Source of the DNA: Blasia pusilla
Lineage: Eukaryota > Marchantiophyta > Marchantiopsida > Blasiales
Direction: 5' to 3'
DNA: 64,000 bases
Assembly (NCBI GenBank): GCA_050084515.1
Contig: CM114272.1
Span: 32,798,001-32,862,000 of the forward strand
Part shown: in pieces, positions 11,060-22,739 of the stretch
Position numbering within the stretch: position 1 is the stretch's first letter
Layout of the letters: each line of letters begins with the position of its first letter
The notes under the pieces: generated by a model
What the model was told of the DNA's origin: nothing
The model's database searches: none
The model's input: the letters and a program-made list of their open reading frames with translations, nothing else
Program-made: the position numbers and the translations under genes

Positions 11060-11785
11060 AAGATGACAATTCATGGCTATATGACCATATCTACCACACT
11101 CAAAATATTGAAGTGTATCTCTTCGGACTTCGAATTCTCTCCCTCCTCTAGGAACCCCGACCTCGTCGGTTCGAGGAGCAATCCCTTATATGTTGGAGTT
11201 TCGATTTCTCTCCATTGGCACCGTTCCATTATACCTTCGCGGCGCATAACCATCTCGTGCTTGAAGGTTACCCAACTCCATGGGTGTGGGTCCGTAGTGG
11301 TTGTTCATGGAAGAAACCACCTCTCCTCCTCCTTTGTACACATTTGCCATACGTTGGGCACATGCGATTACTTCATTGATATCTTTTGGATTGTCTCAAA
11401 TCACCTCTTGACGCACCTTCCTCTTCAAACCTCTCTTGAGCAGATCGAGAGCTTTTGGCCCACTCATGTCGCGTATTTGTATCCGCAAGTCACGAAACTC
11501 TTCCATGTAGTCCTCCACAATGCCTTTCTGCTCAAGTCGCCATGATTTTATTCTAGCAGTGAGGATTGGATCCACAGCTTGGAAATTTTGCAGCAACCCT
11601 TGCTTCATTCCGCTCCATGTGATTTGTTGAGTTGTTTCAATCAAGGATCTCTCCCATCCTTGATACCATGTCAATGCTCGATCGATTAACCAAGATCTTA
11701 CAAACATCCTTGCAATATGATCATCAATGTTAAAAAAGGATGAATGGATTTCCATCCAAGTGATCCAACCCTCTAATATCCCCAT
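11060..11785 (-). pseudogene. Element A gag capsid region and zinc knuckle
   Basis: An open piece at 11396-11785 (129 residues) carries the retrotransposon gag core: SWLIDRALTWYQGWE, then VEDYMEEFRDLRIQI. Downstream in another frame, near 11060-11105, lies a CCHC-like knuckle (FECGRYGHIAMNC) whose first Cys is changed. It is a structural protein of the particle. Confidence 0.75.
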
Positions 11786-11896
11786 GACTTGACTTCCTTT
11801 TTACAGTTCTACCTTGCATGCCTTTGTTATTTTCAATATCAATGATGCTTGAGCATTCATCTTTATCACTCTTTGTGCTTCTTGGGCCTCCAATGC

Positions 11897-12139
11897 TCAT
11901 ACCCTTAAAGTTTCATCACTCTCCCTAGAAGTCACGACACTCATGATTTCCGTCTTCATCCCACCAATCGGAAGAATTCTCTCTCTCTCTACTCTCATAT
12001 TTCTGACCAAAGCAACGTCTTGCGCTAATTCTTGGACTTGGTTTTGACTTGGATCAAATGAAACTCTCAATTCACGAATCATATCCCTCAAAGTTTCTTC
12101 CATGATCGCTCTAACTTTCCCCTGACCCTTTACTATCAC
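11897..12139 (-). pseudogene. Element A gag N-terminal piece
   Basis: An 80-residue open frame upstream of the gag core with a charged helical composition (EETLRDMIRELRVSFDP), as is usual for the N-terminal part of chromovirus gag. A stop and frameshift separate it from the capsid region at 11785. The start codon is unproven. Confidence 0.5.
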
Positions 12140-12717
12140 TCTAATATAAGATCAAGATATACACCTGCCAATTTCGCACAAGAGGGACTAAAAAAAGTGT
12201 TAACGCAATGACTTCATCATGATACTCTTGGCCAAACTTCCTCACCATAAACTCTCTATATGCTATCTTAGGTTGACAACCACATGGACTATACATTGAG
12301 TGTTAAAAAACACCTGTGGGGGCGTGTTCAAATCCATTCCCCATATCTCTTCTAAAACAATATATAAACAATGCAATCCCACACATGATTATATGTAATA
12401 ATAGGGAGGATCACCGGGTAGCGAGACTCCATCACTTGCGTCATGAAAACTTCCCCAAAATGATATACGAGGTATCTTGTAAACCACTGTCTATCTACAT
12501 ATAAGAGTTTGATGGTGAACGGATTAAGAAACAAGAAATTAGGAGCCACTCTCGCTCCCCCTCCACCCATTACCTGCAAAACAGCCCTTCCCCCTTACTC
12601 TACTTGCAACTCAATAGCCACTATCAGCCTCTAACAACCTATCTACTCTAAACAGTGTATCATTACTTGGTCATCCTTCCAAGAGGGGTAATCCACTCTC
12701 GTTGGAAGAGCAACCTT

Positions 12718-12729
12718 GCTCTGATACCA
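12718..12729 (-). promoter_or_regulatory. Primer-binding site of element A (tRNA-iMet)
   Basis: The reverse complement reads TGGTATCAGAGC, complementary to the initiator tRNA-Met 3' end. It lies one base inside the 5' LTR. The following leader (12140-12717) is non-coding. Confidence 0.92.
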
Positions 12730-12730
12730 T

Positions 12731-13084
12731 TGTAACTCTCCAGCTCACGGAACCACTCTAGAGTTGCTCAAAGGTAGAATGCCCTCGAGGCCTCTCCTCT
12801 TCCTTTATATACTTAGAGATATGTACAATAAAGACAAATTAGCTCTACCTATCTTTATGCCACGTGTCTTACTCTCATAGCATGAGAGAATCTCCTTAGG
12901 AGTCTAATGTCCCAACCTCATTTTCCTTAACCTCATCCTTATCTTCCTTTTCACCAACCTATGACCCCACTCTCATCTTTATCTCATGTATCTTGTTTTT
13001 TTCTCTTTTTGGTTGATTCTTTCCCACTTATGCGTTTCATGTCATAGATTCTAACTTAACTATGACTAACAAAGGATGGTTACA
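12731..13084 (-). repeat. 5' LTR of element A
   Basis: Partner of 7221-7574, with the same TGTAAC/GTTACA termini and length. It is next to the primer-binding site. It is flanked on the right by CTAAG, the copy of the target duplication. Confidence 0.92.
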
Positions 13085-13525
13085 CTAAGCATGGTTGAGT
13101 ACTGTCACAACTCGACCAAGAATTTTGCAGCTAGAGAATCTCTATTTTTTCTGGTGTATAAAAAGAACCAAAAGGGCATCTTGACTAGGCCCTTTCGAGG
13201 GGTGCTAGATCGGCACACACCTGTCAAGCAATGGCGAGCAAGAAGAAGTCTTGGCAAGGCTCCACTAAGGTACGTTAAGCATGCTAACAAGAGTCAGCGC
13301 CAAGTGAGTTTCCAAGTAGGGGAGCAAGTGTGGTTGAGTGTGAGAAATCTCACTCTTCCGAAGGAGTTATCCGTGCAGTTGTCGGGCAAGTATGTTGGAT
13401 CGTATCTAATCAAGGAAAATTTGTTTGAGGATGTGTATATATTGGAGCTGCTAGAAGAGTTCAAGATTCACCCGGCTTTCCATGTGTCATTACTGAAGAA
13501 GTGTCTTCATATGCTTAGGATGTAG
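13085..13525 (+). pseudogene. Integrase C-terminal part of element E
   Basis: It resumes the outer element exactly at the A insertion: MVEYCHNSTKNFAARESLFF, then an open frame to 13525. The late part has the GPY/F-type module (GKYVGSYLIKENLFEDVY, then HPAFHVSLLKKC). No chromodomain can be read with confidence after it. Confidence 0.75.
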
Positions 13526-14219
13526 GTCAAAGAGAAAAAACAAGGAGTATTTGAGATGAGAGCTTGTATTTAGATAAAGCACCTAGATTAAGACCAAGTG
13601 TTGAAGTACAAACATTTGGGTTTATCCTAGCGTCGGCGGTGTAGATCACCATGTCTTGAGGCTTGGGGTGATCTCACTCGAGAGTACATGAGTGAAGTTA
13701 GTGACACGCCTACGTCGAATGTGAGAGCGACCCAAAAGTAGTACAAATTGAACCAGGTAAATATGTGAGATGTTTACAAATAGTGAGAAAATGAAGTGTT
13801 AGGATGCAAACTTAGTTAGCTTATTTGATAGGTAAAGTTAGTTCTGCAAAACTAATCTAAGCTTATCCAAATCGAGATGCTAAGTGTTGCAAACGACAAC
13901 CTAAGACTTAAACCATAAAAAGAATTGGGAGTTGGCTGCGAGAATGCAATTCGGTATCAAGAGATCGACTTCCCATATTCGACGAGGACAACCTCTAAAC
14001 GTCTTGTCCCATGACCCCAAGAAACCGGTGGTTCACCACGGCGCTATGAAAGAAAAACAGTATAATATTAAAACTTGGTTTAAAGCCGAGCTAGTTTGTA
14101 ACACATAACGAAGGGACCGGCAGATTTTGTGAGAAACCCAAATATATTCAATCCACCCGAAAAAACCGGAGGATCAAAACGTTTCTGCCCGAGCCTTGCA
14201 TGACCCTTTGCGAATTAAC
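13526..14219. other. Tail of element E or flanking sequence, no gene
   Basis: Stop-rich sequence. The first 250 bases may still derive from the 3' part of element E, but no LTR of family B is present. I see no gene here. Confidence 0.4.
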
Positions 14220-14401
14220 GCAGTGATTAGTTAATAATTATGCGAAATGACGAGGAGGGGAAAGGTCTCATGACACTAAATGATCGAAGGCCGTGATCAG
14301 TTGATAAAAATAATTATGCGAAATAACAAGGAGTGGAAAGGTCTCACGTCACGACACTATATGATTGATCGCCGTGATTAGTCAATAATTATGCGAAGTT
14401 G
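14220..14401 (+). repeat. Diverged tandem repeat, about 70-80 bp, 2.5 copies
   Basis: Units start at 14220, 14290 and 14371 with GC(A/C)GTGAT(T/C)AGT, followed by AATAATTATGCGAA. The first two continue into GGAAAGGTCTCA and an ACACTA motif. The third is cut short. The repeat lies between element E and the GC-rich gene island. Confidence 0.7.
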
Positions 14402-14402
14402 A

Positions 14403-15965
14403 ACACGTAACGAATTTAAACGAACGGGTCAAGATGGTAACACTGGTTAGCCCCGCATCTTGACCGTCGGTCCCACCGTCGAGGGTTCGTAGTCCGCCAC
14501 ATCGAGGGTTGTCTCTCACGCTCAGGCCGTACATGCGCGACCTCCTGCTGCAGTCCGTCACAGTGCAGTGCCGTTGTAGGCGTGACCGGTACACCCAGCA
14601 TTGACTGAGTCTTCTTCTCCTCCTCCTCGTCTCCGGAGTCCAGACTCGCCACCGTAGAGCTGCGTTGGGAGTGGTTACTACAGTACAGTTGAGAACCACG
14701 CTGCTCTGTGTGGTCAGATGAGTTGAGTCCGACAATGACAGGCAAATAGATACTTGGCGCGTGGCATGCATACGGGGGCAGTGTCTTCTTGAATACGACG
14801 AGGGTCGCAACCCTTGGCCCGGTGGGGCTGGCTGGCGGGCAACCGAGGCTTTTTCGGAGAGAGAGAAACAGGCCGACGAAATGAAGGGGGGGAAGAAAGG
14901 ACGACCGAGTGACAGAGGGTAGACTGCGAAAGGAAGCGATGGATCAAGGGATGCAGAGAGCGGAGAACGATCATCGAGGGAGCCCCCTATCCGCCACCTG
15001 AGTTTTCCGTGGAAGAGCGCTCGAGGAATGAGTGTGGAGAGAGGGGACGCTGGCTGCTAATGTTCCGTGGGAATTGAAAAGGAGGGAATGTTGCGGTGAG
15101 GAGTGTCGGTGCTTGATTACTCGTGAACTCATAAGCGCTGGGGCAGACGGCAATGAGGAGGGGCGGCGATATGGGTCGGTTGGAGAGAGATACAGTCGCG
15201 GACGTAGGGTATTGTAGGTGTAGACTTTTGATTTCGAGGGACGTGTGTTCTAAAGGGAACGTGGGAGTGCAGGGCATGTCCAATTCTAGCGCCCTCATTC
15301 GTGAAAGACGAAACAACGCTCCTGTCTCGTCTTTTCGTGTTGCTTGTTCGTGAGGTAGGAGAAAGGGTATGAGATTGCCAGTCTTCTGGTGAGGACTACT
15401 GTCGCTGGGTGAAACGCACTTCTGAGCGATTGGCATGTCTTGAATTTTAGAGGATTGGATCATGGCCTGGGCATCGAGTTGCAACGACGAGGAGTTCTCT
15501 CGATATGCCACTGTGATTACGCAGGATTTTGCGCCTAGGCTGACTGAATATCCTTACGCTGAAGGCCCCTTCATCGATCCTTTCTCCACACTCTCAGCGT
15601 GTCAGTATTCACTCTTCTGTCGTCAAATGGTTCATAATATTTCCGTATATATCTAGCATCTTGCCTCCTTTGCGATTCAAGCCTTCTGTAAGAAAGAGAA
15701 ATGAAAATGAGATTACTTATTCATATTTGATTCAAACGTTTAGGGGGAGTAATATTAGTCTGAGTTGGAGTGAGTCTCTTTCAGTCTTCTATGCAAACCG
15801 ATTTTAAGTGTATAGGAAACATTGCTCAGTACCTTTTGAACAACGAATTACGTAGCTTGCACTGAGAATTTAGAGCACCGGATGTCATAATCTGGAACGG
15901 ACGCCTAAAGTTAACAGGCTGGTAAGCGATTCATCGCTGTTCTGCTGTAGGTGTGAGAGAGAGAC
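14403..15965. other. GC/CpG-rich leader region of a probable gene
   Basis: By eye this stretch is richer in GC and CpG than its neighbours, and both strands carry chance open frames. The ATG of the probable gene at 15966 follows. It may hold the promoter, 5' UTR and possibly an untranslated exon, but no TATA box or defined element can be named. Confidence 0.4.
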
Positions 15966-18031
15966 ATGAGTGGGATCACGCTACCGCGCGGGCTTGGTCT
16001 TGTCGCGGCCCTAGCGGTATCCGGGACCGCTCTCCTTCTTGCTTACGGCTTGAAGAAAAAGTCAAACCTCAGCATTCAGAGAGGGAAGGGATTCCTGAGA
16101 TTGGAACATCGTGCAGCGGAGCCTATGAAGAAGAAAGAAGGTGGGATTTCAGTGGAGCTGCCGAAGGGGAAAGATATTGGTGTGGTAGAGATTCATTGTC
16201 GTAATATTCCCCGTCGACTTCAAGGCACGAGGAATCCTCCCTTTCTACTGCTTTCTGGTCCGAAGCCGAGCCGAGAAGGGAATGAGATCAGAGAGACGCT
16301 TGTGAATTGCTCAAACGGAGTGCTGATTACATCTCCTCCCAATCATACCCGATCGAGCGTTATGGCAACTGGTCAGCTTGCAGACCACCTGGAAAATGGT
16401 TCGGATGCATCGCCACTGAAGTCTTCAGAAGTGTGTGAGAGATTTCACAGTTTGGACAAGAGGGTAGATAATTGCTCTTTGGAATCCGCTTCTGATAGTG
16501 GACGAAGCTCGGAACGTAATGGTACTACTGCGGGAAGCTACGGGGATCCCTCTGCCAAAGTAGGTCCCGCAGGAGATGAGGGAATTTCGAATGCTTCTTC
16601 TACAGTGGATTCTGCTCCGAATTTCGCAATTGTGGGATGTTTTGTTACTCCAGGTTCATGCTGCCAACCTTACAATTTTTCGTTGCTTACTACCTATTGT
16701 ATGTCATTTTTTTGTTCGTGAAGATTGTACGTGACTCCCATGCTGGTATTCTAGCATGTCCCAATGCTCTGGTTCCTATGTGAAAGCGGGGTCTTCTCGT
16801 TGTTCCCATTTTGGACATCTTCCACGTGCAGGCCGAGCGGAGTCTCCGGACTCGAGTCAGTCTACGGAGACTCCGATAATCTTTGGGGCTGGTAAACATA
16901 GAGATGGCGTGTCGGCCTTGCTTTCACGTCCCTAGAATCTTTATGCTGTTCGAGGAGCATGTCGAAGATGACGAAGAAGGCAACTAGGATTGTGGAGAAG
17001 TGGAAGTGAACCCCTGATAATTTCCGCCTGTCTCTTAATTGCTCCGAGGAGTACTACCCGATATGTGAGTAGCAAAGATAAACTTGTCCTACCATGTGAA
17101 TCAGAGCGGCGGGGGTGCCTTCTCGACCGTTCCTTTCGTGCACCCAATCACTGGAAAGTGATACAGAGCAAGAGACATTCCAGGGAATAAAGCGCCAACC
17201 TACCCAGAATCTCAAGTCAGATGAGTGGTCTTGCTCGAGCAGGGTCGTATTTACCGACTCTCTTTGTCGTCTTACCGGACTTTATCCATCAAAACACATA
17301 TTGAAGCCACCGTACACCACTTTGCGGCCTTGACTTGCATGAGGAGATTGTTCTGTCTACTTACGTTCATATGTTGGCACCGGAACGTTTGGCTTTCCCT
17401 GCACTCTTTTCCAATTTCTTGTTCGCGCATTATCATGATGAATTGAGCAAGCCATTCCCTACGACTTCCTGCCTGTCTGGTCGGATAGGAGGCTCTAGGT
17501 ATTCTGGTCAAATCTGGAACACATATTATTAAGTGCTTTCCAAAGCATGTTCCTCGATCTGTCTTCCTGTTTAATGAAATTCTCTAAAAGAGTTTCAGCT
17601 ACCGTCCTGTTCGCTTTTCGCCATATGTAACTAGCCTTGTGATCGCTTCTACCTCATCAGAGACAGACCTCATCGATCTTGCGACGCTCTTTTCTCCTCG
17701 GGATCGATGTGCTGAGCAGTTTTTGTGTGGTCTGGCAGGTAGCGCCAGTCTGAAGTCGCCTAACAGGCAGAAGAAGAAAGTACGTTTTAGCGCTTCAGTG
17801 GCGGAGCCATCTTCTAATAACCAAGATTACCGCAGGCGATACAGGGGGGAAATGCAACAACGTGGTGGCGCTCAAACGACTGCACATGAGCAAGCTCCTG
17901 AATCAATCCGTCCTATTGCTCACGCACGGCCCAGGCTTTACTCCCAGGCTGCCAAGCACACCATCACTTACAATCTGGGCCGTTTCGATTATCGTCACAG
18001 TAGCAGGGCGTACCATCCTGGACATCTATGA
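15966..18031 (+). CDS. Probable two-exon host gene, unknown function
   Basis: The first exon starts at ATG 15966. It encodes a short N-terminus with one hydrophobic segment (residues about 10-29, LGLVAALAVSGTALLLAYGL) followed by KKK, so it is probably membrane-anchored or organelle-targeted, then a polar Ser-rich middle. A donor CCAG|GTTCAT at 16653 and an acceptor CTGGCAG at 17738 join the frames in phase. The second exon (17739 onward) then encodes a conserved-looking basic motif, KKKVRFSASVAEPSSNNQDY. Read this way the gene gives about 326 residues to the stop at 18031, though the last 60 residues look less convincing and another intron may cut them. I have the impression of similar KKVRFA-x-V-x-EP motifs in uncharacterised plant proteins, but cannot name the family. 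Confidence 0.55.
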
Positions 18032-19900
18032 GATTTCCATACACATGCACTGGTCAGCAGGCTCTTGTAAATTGGTCTTGTGTTCCTGCCAAGGCTGGGA
18101 TTGCGGTCCGTTTGAGCATTCCCTGGTGGACTGTCTAGTACTTTTCTCTCGCAGGTTTACCGGTCTTGGAGTCCCTTCAAGACTCTGGCCGAAATCGCCG
18201 CTGGCTTGGCGTGGGCCAGAGCCTCACTCCTACTTAGTGAGAGCAGCACAGTGGCTATTTAATACTATGCATCGTTAATCCAGTAGTGAAAATCCATGGT
18301 GATCGTGACGGTGGTCGGGCCGTTTTAGTCTGTCGGCCGAATTCACGTGAAGGGTTGTGCTGGTCAGCTAGTCTTAGGTCCTCTTTAAAGACTGTTGAGG
18401 ATCGACTGCTGGGAGGGACGTTGTAACAGAGATCTGCGTCTGTAGATGCCTCATCATTAGTCGTCACGATTCGAACTTTTTGGGAGCTCTGCGACCATCA
18501 TCACCTGACCACTTAAAAATGACTCTACTGATAGTGTATTTCTTAATCACTCGTCGTAGCTAGGTCAGATAGGCAGAAGGAAACCGTTGGAACTTGGAAA
18601 TCTATATAGTAAGCGAGAATTTAGAGCATCATGACAGCCATTACGATTCGACGAATACTTGAATGGTCGTGATCCCCGCATCTCATGAGTAAAATTGTAC
18701 TTTTTTTAATGAAAGGGTTAGCTGTGTCTACTCTATTATCATAGTACGATGGTGTAGGACTTCGGTCTTGCACGCTGAGAGATCTCGTCACTTTGTGTGA
18801 GCACCGACTGAGACGAGTGGGAGAGTTTTCGGATTTCGGTTCCCGGAGCGCCGTGCAGCGAGCTGTGAATGGGGAACTCGGCAGCCTGTTTATCGATCAT
18901 CTGAAAAGCCTACTATACTTGAGCTTAGACGACCGATGACCTTAGGGAAGTAGAGATGAACAAAGTGGCATCGGCGGGAATATCCTAACACCCGTATTAA
19001 TGATGAGAATGGTTTGGTAATCCCCTGTGCGTACGGATGTTAAACTTTCTCATACAAAATACTTGTGGTCCCTGTTAGTATTTGTTTATCTCAACCGGGA
19101 CGACTACGAGTGGACAACCCGCACACAAATCTTTTCTTTTTTTAATCTGCCTCCAATACTTTGTCAGTGAGAAATATTTTGAATAGTTGGTACATGTCAA
19201 GCTGACAAGTCTTTGCAAACCAAGGAATACAGATCACCACTTTCCACGAATAGACCCTTGCCCGAGTCCGAGGCGATGTCCACGGAAACCACTTAGTAAT
19301 TCGAACCTATTTCCAAGACTGGAAAACGTATAGGATATGATAGTGAGATGAGTATGGGAGAATAGGTAGGCCTGCACATGGTGCCCCACTTGGCAGGTTC
19401 AGGCCTGTAGGCTTGGTTAGCCCGGGTGCCCGTTACGGGCCACGGGTAATCGGATGGCATGTCTGTTTTGTGGACGGACTTTTTCATTTCTGTGCAACTT
19501 TGATTAGCCTATTTAGTGGTTGTCGCGTCTCTCTAGGTGGTTGTCACGTTCCTTTTTTATTTCCGGGCCGATTGTGGCCTCCACGTTCTTCCTTCCACAC
19601 AAGACTGTAGATTGTACTTGTTTGAGTAAGCCCTTAGTAAGGATGAACGGGATAAGGTTCTTCTTTACCGAAGTCATCTCCTATCTCTTTTGCTCTTGGC
19701 CCCTTCGCGATATTGTTGTTATTACAAGTCCCCTTGCCCTCTTTTCCTCCGTTCTGAAACAAAGGATGGGAAATATTTGTATTTTTCCTAACGAGGTTAC
19801 CAAAAGTGATCCTAGGCAATCCTAAGTTTCGTTTCTAGTGTGTTGAGCTAGTCTGAATTCCAAATGGGTTTTCCATCATCCGCTTTTTATTGAGACCTCG
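18032..19900. other. Non-coding, no gene seen
   Basis: Mixed composition with only short chance frames. It may contain the 3' UTR of the gene at 15966. No repeats or transposon motifs are recognised. Confidence 0.4.
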
Positions 19901-19992
19901 TTCATTTAATTCACATTCAATAAGGAGAAAAAATGAATTTTAATGGTTCATTTAATTCACATTCAATAAGGAGAGAAAATGAATTTTAATGG
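19901..19992 (+). repeat. 46-bp tandem duplication
   Basis: Two nearly identical units start at 19901 and 19947 with TTCATTTAATTCACATTCAA, each ending in GAATTTTAATGG. The theme (ATTCAATAAGGAGA) recurs loosely in the purine-rich region at 22740-23560. Confidence 0.85.
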
Positions 19993-22213
19993 AAGAGGAA
20001 AATGATTTTTATTAATTAATGAGTGTTATTTTAATGTGAAGAATAGAGGGGAGTATCATTTATAATAATTAGATTATTTAAAATTTTAATTAAAAAATAA
20101 ATTTATTTTAAAAAGTGAAATGTTTTTCTTACTAACTAATTTAGATTATTATGAGTGTCTTTCTTGATTTGTACATACTTCTACACTTAGACACAAATGA
20201 CAATTGGATATAAGAAAATGTTTCACATATTCTGAATAGAAAAAATAAATAAATTTATGTGTAATTAACATTAACTCTTCCAACATTTTTTTTTCCCGCT
20301 GCATCGGACCGGCACTTACTAGTATTACCCACCGGACACCCACTTCTCACGTTATTGATGCCCCAACTGGAAAGTATGCCGGTCTCCTCTCTCGGAAATC
20401 CGCTCTGTTACACCTCCTTCCTTGACACCTTTCTAAACCTCGAAACCGGGGAGGAATATGTGCTTCTCTGCGAGGTACAGTGCGCACCGCGCACCTTCTC
20501 ATTCTCGCTCTCTAATTTCAGTTGATTCTGTCCTTGTCGCTCACGGCACGCCCTGCTTGAGCGAGCTCGCAAGAAAGAAACACCCGGCTGAGCGGTCTCC
20601 GGAGAGACGTCTGAAATCGTTAGAGAGCGGTAGAATTATACAAGAAGATGTGTGTGGGGTGCCGACTTTGGATGAGACTCTTCATCAGGGAGGGCGTGGA
20701 ACCTCTCACAAAAGATAGAAGCGCGAATAACGTACCGCAACCCATCCATGAATCCCGCATTTCAAGATCTTTGTGGTGAAATGATTGAGGTAAATGGTAA
20801 CATCATCTGTCCCGACTAAACGCGGCCTCTCACTTACTCCCGTCTTGATCTTGAGAATTAGCGCGCAGTTGAGGCCGGCGGAAAGTAGTGACGGCTCGGC
20901 GTTTCCTCTGTTGACCTCATGTCTCCGTGAATTTCGCTATTCCTTGCCATCACGTCGTTGTCATGGTCGTTCATTCCAGGATCCTAGGCGACGAATTATC
21001 CCTCCGCGGTTCGCGAAAGCCATATAAAACGAATTATCCCTAATCTCTTTGGGCCGGATGCCATGATACCATAGAGGGGTCGTAAGCTTGTCCAAAAATG
21101 TTGGCAAAGAAAAACGGGCGACCTCTTATAGAAATGATCGGAAGTTTATGTTAAGGACTGAGACGTTTTGCAATTTTATCCACGGGTTAATTGCTTTGGA
21201 TGCAGAAATGAGGGTTGTCGCCACCTCGGGGCGTGGCCATGGAATCGGGCTCTTAGGGCTTGATCCCACGCGTGTAGGGTTATGGCAACCATAGAAGTTC
21301 GTCGATTTTTCTACAACCAAAATTTTTGGTGTCAAAATTGGCCTTCCGTCCTTGCAACCTTATTTGACAGTGGACTAAAAGTATTTAACTGAGACCAAAT
21401 TTTTTTATCCATAAATCGTTGTGTAATCATTTTGGACATAGACAATGTGTCACCGCAACCTCCGCGGGTGTCCATGGAATCAACCCCTTACCCGGTTCGA
21501 AAAAGCCACAAGAGTCACTTTACAAGCATTTATTGCGAGACCCGTCAGTTCCTACATGGGCAAGCAAGAAAGAAGGAATTAAGACAAGGAGGCGCCTTGG
21601 AGTTTTTCCATGGGACTGGTCCATAGCAAAAATAATTTTCAATAGCAAAAAATAATGCCTATTTAAATAGGTTTCAAATACGTTATACAAAGAAGCTATA
21701 CAAATAAATAAAAAATTCTCAATTTTAATAGGCTAACTTTACTCTTAACCTTGGATCTCCTACCCTACCACCATCATTTTACCACACTAGGATGTGTGCA
21801 ATCTATTTGATATTTTTATAGACAAAATATCAAATAGATTAGTGAGAAACTAATTTGCTTATGTGTTGATAAGTTTGTCTTTAAGTGCCATATGCATTTT
21901 GAATTAATAGTAAACATTACCTTCACTCCATACCTACCATTGAGGATTTCCCGCATGAGCAATTTGCGTGATGCCAAAAATGTGCATCTTACAATGTTTA
22001 AGCAGTGCCATGTTCATTATGGGGTTTCCTAACTTGAGGCCAAGCTACCTTAAGTAGGGGTTTTTGGATGGATAAATAATAAGTTATCGATTGTTCCCTA
22101 TCCTAACGTGCACGAGGTCACAACATAGTGGATAATTTCCCCCCTACAAAATAGCATGTTGGAGCCCAACCTTGAACTTTGAGTTTTTCCAAAGCACTTC
22201 TTGTCCAAACCTA
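19993..22213. other. Non-coding with a GC-rich patch, no gene assigned
   Basis: AT-rich from 19993 to 20290, then a GC-richer patch (20300-21030) with an 86-residue open frame at 20458-20718 of no recognised family, then AT-rich again. A small host exon could hide in the patch, but no splice structure or motif supports one. Confidence 0.35.
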
Positions 22214-22369
22214 ATTACGGCCCTTACTAGTAGTCGATTACAAGTGCGGAGGTTGCATAATGCAAGTTATTCTGCAGACCTCTCAACCGTCATTACGGCT
22301 CTTACTAGTTGTCGATTACGAGTGCAGGGGCTGCAGAATGCAAGTTATTGTGCACACTTCTCAATCGTC
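22214..22369 (+). repeat. 78-bp tandem duplication
   Basis: Units at 22214-22291 and 22292-22369 both run ATTACGGC(C/T)CTTACTAG to CTCAA(C/T)CGTC, with about ten differences. No coding content. It looks like a local slippage or unequal-exchange product. Confidence 0.85.
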
Positions 22370-22739
22370 GGATGTGAACTCCTCAACCATTGGATAGATG
22401 TGAGATCTGAATAATCCGTAATAAAAATATCTCGTCTCTTTGCTCCCAATTATTCCTCGGTGTTAATGGTTTCTGATTTATACTCTCCATTACCACTAGA
22501 GCTTGAGTTCTTCCTTCTCCACGCCGTATGCTTCCTTCTCCATTGTCCTCCAAACACGAGTTTCTCCCGCCATGTTAGTCTTCTCCAAACCCTCATCGTC
22601 ATGCTAAAAAAACCCAAAACCACGGCTGCATACTGGTTTATCTTACACTATTGTGGAGTTCATGTTATGCATATACTAACCAGGGCTGATCAAATCTAGT
22701 CTACGTTGTTATTTTTGTTCGCATTTAACACATGTTAAT

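Larger units (their letters stand above)
7221..13084 (-). mobile_element. Element A: near-complete chromovirus, 5864 bp
   Basis: Minus-strand Ty3/gypsy chromovirus with both LTRs (354 bp each), PBS, gag, protease, reverse transcriptase, RNase H, integrase, chromodomain and PPT in the canonical order. The flanking bases are CTAAA (7216-7220) and CTAAG (13085-13089), a 5-bp target duplication with one change. Taking out the element restores the open frame of the host element's integrase across the junction. By eye the two LTRs differ at roughly 20 positions, mostly transitions, so the copy is moderately old. Several stops and frameshifts and two active-site substitutions make it non-autonomous. 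Confidence 0.92.
3421..13525 (+). mobile_element. Element E: decayed Ty3/gypsy element, split by A
   Basis: Plus-strand gypsy-type element: 5' LTR (3421-4444), initiator-Met PBS, gag, protease, a truncated reverse transcriptase/RNase H, and integrase. The integrase is interrupted at 7220 by element A and resumes at 13085 with its C-terminal part. Coding parts are riddled with stops and frameshifts. The front half of reverse transcriptase and the central catalytic part of integrase are missing. No 3' LTR of the TGTCGCGACC type follows within the next few kilobases, so the 3' end has been lost or decayed beyond recognition. It entered a family C repeat at 3420/3421. Confidence 0.8.

Noticed and set aside
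13526-14219. 3' LTR of element E
   Set aside because: No TGTCGCGACC start or CGACA end of family B is present, and no similarity to 3421-4444 was found by eye.
14987-15511. 174-residue minus-strand open frame in the GC-rich island
   Set aside because: Ser/Pro-rich, no recognised motif, and GC-rich DNA favours long chance frames. It may be antisense to the 5' region of the gene at 15966. Too weak to call as a gene.
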